DNA from: Pseudomaricurvus hydrocarbonicus
GTDB lineage: Bacteria > Pseudomonadota > Gammaproteobacteria > Pseudomonadales > Cellvibrionaceae
Direction of reading: 5' to 3'
DNA length: 64,000 bases
NCBI RefSeq assembly: GCF_011602365.1
Contig: NZ_JAAONZ010000003.1
Span: forward strand, 310,001-374,000
Shown here in pieces: positions 59,864 through 64,000 of this stretch. Numbering within the stretch: position 1 is the first letter of the stretch; each line of letters opens with the position of its first letter. Position numbers and translations under genes: made by a program. The notes under the pieces were generated by a model that had not been told where the DNA came from, did not search any database, and saw nothing but the letters and a program-made list of their open reading frames with translations.

Positions 59864-59975
59864 GGAAAAACTTACCGACAGGGCTGTATATGTATACAGT
59901 TCTCCTCGATTGCACGGACGCGCCACTAACACAGCACTTGAACTGACGCTGAGAGCTCTGTCGGTAAGCTTTTCC
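59864..59975. repeat. 112-bp long-inverted-repeat element (MITE-like or structured RNA)
   Basis: GGAAAAACTTACCGACAG (59864-59881) and CTGTCGGTAAGCTTTTCC (59958-59975) are 18-base arms with one mismatch, extended inward by about four more pairs. Between them lies a perfect 16-base palindrome, CTGTATATGTATACAG (59884-59899). No gene covers it; the interval 59652-60147 is otherwise without features. Confidence 0.7.
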
Positions 59976-60147
59976 CCTGTTGATATTCACTGGTCTCTAC
60001 CGTGCCCCTTCAGGCACTTTTCCCGTCTGCTACTCGCAATCTACTCTCAGTAGGGCTCTTCTTATTGGGGAATGGCCGTGATCGGGTATGAGCACTCAGT
60101 TCTCCTTGAATCTGCTATGATCTGCTTTTTTTCAGAGGGGAAAGCCA

Positions 60148-60630
60148 ATGCCATCATTTGATATCGTCTCAGAAGTGGATAAGCATCAGTTGACGAACTC
60201 TGTGGATCAGGCCAATCGTCTGATCTCTACGCGCTTTGACTTTAAAGGGGTGGACGCAAAGTTTGAACGCACAGATTACCTGGTCACACTGTGGGCTGAA
60301 GTGGATTTCCAGTTGGAGCAGATGCTGGATGTGCTCAAAAGTGCGTTGCACAAGAACAAAATCGATATTGCCTGCCTGGAAGAGGGCGAGATGAAGGCTT
60401 ATGGCAAGCAGGTGAAGCAGGAAATAAAGGTGCGAACCGGCCTGGAAAGTGAGCTTTGCAAAAAAATTGTTAAGCTGATCAAGACTGAAAAAATGAAGGT
60501 TCAGGCGCAGATTCAGGGCGATCAGGTGAGGGTGACTGGCAAAAAACGTGATGATTTACAGCAGGCGATGGCACTGTTGCGGGAGTCTGAGTTGGGAATG
60601 CCGGTGCAGTTTACCAACTTTCGGGATTAA
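60148..60630 (+). CDS. yajQ: YajQ family nucleotide-binding protein
   Basis: The 160-residue protein has the family start [20 protein letters not shown] and the two similar ferredoxin-like halves, with [35 protein letters not shown] and [20 protein letters not shown]. YajQ proteins bind nucleotides or tRNA/rRNA; some (Xanthomonas, Pseudomonas) bind cyclic di-GMP and act with a LysR regulator. Which applies here is unknown. AGAGGGGAAAG precedes the ATG. Confidence 0.95.
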   Translation: MPSFDIVSEVDKHQLTNSVDQANRLISTRFDFKGVDAKFERTDYLVTLWAEVDFQLEQMLDVLKSALHKNKIDIACLEEGEMKAYGKQVKQEIKVRTGLESELCKKIVKLIKTEKMKVQAQIQGDQVRVTGKKRDDLQQAMALLRESELGMPVQFTNFRD

Positions 60631-60656
60631 TCCGCGTTGTTTGCATCGGGGGGGAT

Positions 60657-60688
60657 AAAAAAGGCCAGTCGGATAACTGGCCTTTTTT
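60657..60688 (+). terminator. Rho-independent terminator after yajQ
   Basis: AAAAAAGGCCAGT and ACTGGCCTTTTTT form a perfect 13-bp stem around a six-base loop, with a T-run. The A-run on the other side allows it also to stop the convergent minus-strand gene. Confidence 0.92.
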
Positions 60689-60766
60689 AGGGTTTGAGCC
60701 GGCCTGTTAAAGGGGGCACAAACGCTTTCGTCATGGCGGACGAGGCTACTCTAACGGGGAGAGCCC

Positions 60767-61015
60767 TTATTTACAGGCTTTTTTAGCTGCGCGCATTTTC
60801 TTGCCGCAGTAAGACTCGTCGCTCAGGCACCACTTGCGGCTGCCTTCCAGTTGAATGATTTCACGAGCGTCGGAGCTGCCGTGACAAGCAACTTCGATTT
60901 TATTAAAGGTGCGGCCGTCGCTGGTCTCGCCGCTACCGGCGTCTTTCAGGCTTTTTGGGCCGGCAAATGCTGTGGTTGCAGCAGTTAACAACAGTACAGT
61001 AATTAAGTGTTTCAT
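60767..61015 (-). CDS. Small secreted protein with four cysteines, unknown function
   Basis: From ATG 61015 the protein is 82 residues: a signal peptide (MKHLITVLLLTAATTAFA, cleavage likely after AFA) and a basic mature part of 64 residues with four Cys (VACHG, KWCLS, SYCGKK, KACK), which suggests two disulfides in the periplasm. The frame opens at 61039, but the signal peptide fixes the start. It converges with yajQ. I recognise no family. Confidence 0.7.
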   Translation of the reverse strand: MKHLITVLLLTAATTAFAGPKSLKDAGSGETSDGRTFNKIEVACHGSSDAREIIQLEGSRKWCLSDESYCGKKMRAAKKACK

Positions 61016-61239
61016 GGATACCTCGAAAAGCAGCGGCAAAAAGTCCCGCGTAGTCTAAAAAAAGAGTGTTAGCAAATCTGACGGGTTATTATACATACAT
61101 GTTGAGTAAATAGGCAACGCTGCACGTCACCTTTTTTGTCTGGTGTGTACAAAGGGAACAGTTTCTTGTGCTTGAGGGATCGCAGAAGGGTGTTTAAGTG
61201 CGGCAGGGGGGATCGTGTGGCGGACGAGGGAGGCGATGT

Positions 61240-62304
61240 CTAGTCGCTCCGCCACTTGAATATTTTGGCTGAAATAATGAGAAAAACGGCAGTCATGACA
61301 CACATAACAACAAGGTGATGGCTGATGTCTCCTAAAGTAGCCCCTTCGACCATAACTTCCCGGGCGGCTTGTACCATGTGAGTCAGAGGCAGAAGCTGAG
61401 CAACCTGGCTCATCCACTGGGGGGCGCCATCCAGCGAAAACCAAACCTCTGACAGGAGTAGCATCGGGAAGGTGAGGAAGTTCAGCAGGCCGTTGGCCAG
61501 CTCTTCGTTGGACAGGCGGCTGGCCACAATCAGTCCCAGAGACAGCAGGCAGAGGTTGCCCGTGAGGGCAATCAGCAGCAAATTCCAGTAGCTGCCCAGC
61601 ATGAGAAAGTCGATAAACCAATCGCTGACGACGTAAATAATGATACTGACTGCCAGCATGATCATCAGTCGCGACAGCACTTGAGCCGCGAGAAAGCTGT
61701 AGGGGGAGACCGGTGCGGCCTGCAGGCGTTTGAGAACACCATTCTTGCGGTAGCGAACAATGACATAGCCCACGCCAAATAGTCCGCTGAACATGAGATT
61801 CATCCCCAGAATCCCTGGGATCACCCAGTCAACGTATCGAACCTTTCGGCCTTCCAGTTCACTGCCCTGCCATCCGGCGTTGTCCGCTTGCGCAGTATGT
61901 TGATTCCGGGCATTGAGGAGGTCGCGCAGTACTTTGGCGTTCTGCGATTCCGGGTTGTAACGATACTGATGGCTACCGTCGGTGAGGATTAACAGATCCA
62001 GTTGATGGTGCCGGACTTTTTGCTCCGCAGCCACCAGGTCATCAAACACCACGGTCTGAATGTAGTCGCTCTGTTCGACCACGGGCGGAGGTTGGTCTGC
62101 CGGATAGAGCCCCACTTTAAAGAGCGCAGGATCTTCCCGAGAGAAGGCCAGTGCCACCACCGCAATGATCAGCGGCGGCATCACAAACGACCAGATCAAC
62201 GAACCTTTATCGCGGTAGTATTCTTTGGTTCGAGCCCAAAACAGGGCGGATAACTGATTCAAAGCGGTATTCTCTTCAACGTTAAGACTGAATGTAAGGG
62301 CCAA
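61240..62304 (-). CDS. ABC-2 type transporter permease
   Basis: The 354-residue permease has a first helix near residues 38-56 (SLIWSFVMPPLIIAVVALAF), a large external loop (about 60-165) and five further helices ending VVMCVMTAVFLIISAKIFKW. The loop and the RKNGVLKRLQAAPVSPYSFL segment are typical of ABC2_membrane_3/YhhJ-like exporters. With the ATPase encoded upstream on the same strand it should form an exporter of unknown cargo. The start is the first ATG of the frame; a site nearer NQLSALFWARTKEYY would also fit. Confidence 0.88.
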   Translation of the reverse strand: MALTFSLNVEENTALNQLSALFWARTKEYYRDKGSLIWSFVMPPLIIAVVALAFSREDPALFKVGLYPADQPPPVVEQSDYIQTVVFDDLVAAEQKVRHHQLDLLILTDGSHQYRYNPESQNAKVLRDLLNARNQHTAQADNAGWQGSELEGRKVRYVDWVIPGILGMNLMFSGLFGVGYVIVRYRKNGVLKRLQAAPVSPYSFLAAQVLSRLMIMLAVSIIIYVVSDWFIDFLMLGSYWNLLLIALTGNLCLLSLGLIVASRLSNEELANGLLNFLTFPMLLLSEVWFSLDGAPQWMSQVAQLLPLTHMVQAAREVMVEGATLGDISHHLVVMCVMTAVFLIISAKIFKWRSD

Positions 62305-62369
62305 GGCATCGGCACCATGCCGGGCTCAAAAAAATGTATGGTCAGAACACACCCATGACTTAGGCTGTT

Positions 62370-62658
62370 CTCGCCACTCGCCCAAGGTGGATGACGCAGC
62401 AAAAGAGGGCTCCCTGGAACGGCTAATGCGTCGGGTTTATGCACCTGAGCGATGAGCCTATTTCCAGAGATTGCCGCGTCGTTACACTCCTCGCAATGAC
62501 GGCTTTGAATTGCGTCGCAAGAAAAGGCAACCTTGGGTGACTCGCCACTCGCCACTCGCCACTCGCCACTCGCCACTCGCCACTCGCCACTCGCCACTCG
62601 CCACTCGCCCAAGGTGAATGGCGCAGCCAGAGAGGGCACCCTGGGGTGACTCGCCACT
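62370..62658. repeat. Heptamer array (CACTCGC)9 with two copies of the ~45-bp element and one GCAATGACG repeat
   Basis: GACTCGC and nine perfect CACTCGC units (62539-62608) lead into CCAAGGTGAATGGCG, CAGCCAGAGAGGGCACC and CTGGGGTGACTCGC (62609-62655), the element also found twice at 29534-29667. A decayed copy lies at about 62377-62417. Between them, 62464-62502 is a single dispersed repeat (GAGATTGCCGCGTCG ... CTCGCAATGACGG). The whole block separates the two genes of the ABC exporter. Frames through it encode GEWRVAS repeats and are not genes. Confidence 0.9.
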
Positions 62659-62665
62659 ATTTTTA

Positions 62666-63547
62666 TCATTCCCTCAGACTGTGCCCGGTCAATTTCAAAA
62701 AAAGGTCATCCAGTGTCGGGTTGCGAACTTGCAGCGAGTGCAGCCGGGCTCCGTCCTGAATCAACCGCTGGAGGGTGTTTTCCACCGATCGACTTTCTAT
62801 GACGATTTGGTGGCTTGAGGTTTGGGTTGTCTCATTCGTGACAAAATTGTCTGGCAAGTCCTGTTGGTCGAGACAGACAAAGACGTGCTCAAAGTGCGAG
62901 TGAAGCAGCTCGCTGGGAGAGCCTTCGGCAATGATCTGGCCGTGATCCACAATCACCAGATGGTCGCACAGCTGCTCAGCTTCATCCATATAATGGGTGG
63001 TGAGTACGACGGTTTTGCCCTGGGCTTTAATGTTGTTGATCAGGTGCCAGAAGTTTCGTCGCGACTGTGGGTCCAGGCCGGTTGTCGGCTCGTCCAGAAA
63101 CAGAATGTCAGGGTCGTTGACCAGAGCCAGGGCCAGCAGCAGCCGTTGCTTTTGACCGCCAGACAGTTTGGCCGCCTGCTGGTGAATAAAGTCCGCAAGG
63201 TGGCACTGTTCAATCAGCGATGCCACGGGCAGGGTATGCGTGTAAAAGCTGGAAAACAGCTGCAGTACCTCTTTGACGGTCAGGTAATCCATCAGTGATG
63301 TCGATTGAAACTGGATACCGGCTTCCTGTTTGAAGTCAGGGTTTTTGCGGGTGCCTTTGTAAAGTATGTCACCGCTGGTGGGCGGGGTGATACCTTCCAT
63401 CATTTCAATGGTGGTGGTTTTGCCGGCCCCATTGGGCCCCAACAACCCAAAGCAGATCCCCTTGGGAATGCTAAACGATAAGCCGTTGACGGCTTGGACC
63501 TTACCAAAATGTTTGGTGAGGTTCCGGACCTCTATAATGGGCGTCAT
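62666..63547 (-). CDS. ABC transporter ATP-binding protein
   Basis: The 293-residue ATPase has Walker A GPNGAGKTT (37-45), the signature LSGGQKQRLLLALAL, Walker B ILFLDEPTTGLDPQ, and the switch His in VVLTTHYMDEAEQL. After the core, about 80 residues form the DrrA-like C-terminal extension. It precedes the ABC-2 permease gene on the same strand, but a 361-base repeat block lies between the two. Confidence 0.93.
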   Translation of the reverse strand: MTPIIEVRNLTKHFGKVQAVNGLSFSIPKGICFGLLGPNGAGKTTTIEMMEGITPPTSGDILYKGTRKNPDFKQEAGIQFQSTSLMDYLTVKEVLQLFSSFYTHTLPVASLIEQCHLADFIHQQAAKLSGGQKQRLLLALALVNDPDILFLDEPTTGLDPQSRRNFWHLINNIKAQGKTVVLTTHYMDEAEQLCDHLVIVDHGQIIAEGSPSELLHSHFEHVFVCLDQQDLPDNFVTNETTQTSSHQIVIESRSVENTLQRLIQDGARLHSLQVRNPTLDDLFLKLTGHSLRE

Positions 63548-64000
63548 GCCGCTTCCCCTTTGATCGTGCGGCGTCAGTATAGCAGGGGCCTTCTTGGAAG
63601 ACAGGAGGCAGTTCAGCTCAGCCTGGAAAGCATTGACTCAAAAGGCAGGGGCGAGTCATAGGTCTGGATTAGAGGGATGAAGGTGTGAGCTGGCGTCCAC
63701 ATTCATGAATCGCTCTGGGTTTGCCCGACGTGTTCTGATAATGTGGGGATTCTCAGGGCGTGAAAGTTTAAATCTTGTCTGATTTCCTGGCTGGCTGTTT
63801 GTTTTGTGATCGATCTGCTGTGGGGTTGTACTGCGGTGGTGCGATTCAGGCAGCAGGCGAAAGATTATCCGCTGCCCGCGATTGAGTCTTTCAAAGAGTT
63901 TGGTGTGTCCTGGACGTCAGTGTGTCTGAGGCACAAATTCATACAAAAGGTTGTTGAACTTACCTAGCATTAAGTCCTTAGTTTATGCCCCCCACTAGTC
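63548..64000. other. Gene-free end of the window
   Basis: About 450 bases upstream of the ABC operon. I see no supported gene, RNA or repeat; frames near 63770-63960 are short and unlike any family I know. The ABC promoter should lie near 63550-63620 on the minus strand. Confidence 0.35.

Noticed and set aside
62259-62669. 136-residue minus-strand frame with GEWRVAS repeats
   Set aside because: It is the translation of the CACTCGC heptamer array and the dispersed repeat (SRHCEECNDAAISG), not a conserved protein.

Overview
This window looks like chromosomal DNA of a gammaproteobacterium of the Pseudomonadales/Cellvibrionales/Oceanospirillales type. The evidence is gene content and order: rnpB just before the division and cell-wall (dcw) cluster, then lpxC, an M23 peptidase, secA, argJ and a Nudix-ThiE fusion, then yacG-coaE-pilD-pilC-pilB facing pilA, then nadC, a DUF1631 gene, ampD and ampE. 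From memory, Pseudomonas aeruginosa has the same two neighbourhoods. MurE carries the DNPR motif of meso-diaminopimelate enzymes, as expected for a Gram-negative. I cannot name the genus.

Layout. 1-2136: the 3' end of a glutamine-synthetase family gene, a LuxR-type regulator and a small membrane protein. 2278-2700: RNase P RNA with a clear promoter. 3145-20761: a complete dcw cluster (mraZ, rsmH, ftsL, ftsI, murE, murF, mraY, murD, ftsW, murG, murC, ddlB, ftsQ, ftsA, ftsZ), mostly joined by start/stop overlaps and preceded by a recognisable promoter and possible MraZ boxes. 21360-29404: lpxC, an M23 peptidase, secA, argJ, the Nudix-ThiE fusion and yacG. 29521-35080: the type IV pilus block, with pilA under a textbook sigma-54 promoter and followed by a strong terminator.

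35115-51948 is a visibly A+T-richer accessory island inserted between pilA and nadC. It holds a GT-C/TPR membrane protein, five soluble glycosyltransferases, a capsule-type protein, four methyltransferases, a flippase, a pyruvyltransferase-like protein, a UDP-HexNAc-type dehydrogenase and an insertion-sequence remnant. No sugar-phosphate initiating transferase or Wzy polymerase was recognised, so it is either part of a split polysaccharide system or a pilin/surface-glycan decoration locus. From 52293 the conserved backbone resumes (nadC, a retropepsin-like protease, DUF1631, ampD, ampE), followed by a TetR regulator, yajQ, a small secreted cysteine protein and an ABC-2 exporter.

The most unusual feature is the repeat content. 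Three perfect heptanucleotide arrays (units TACTCGC, CACTCGC and TTTCTAG) sit between or at the ends of genes. Two of the arrays carry a shared element of about 45 bp, and two supply the stop codon of a neighbouring gene (coaE, pilD). One array splits the two genes of the ABC exporter. There are also dispersed and tandem copies of a GCAATGACGAG-type repeat, a 25-bp tandem repeat at the end of the DUF1631 gene, and a 112-bp long-inverted-repeat element with an internal perfect palindrome. All functional calls are read from sequence and remembered family features; no database search was run.
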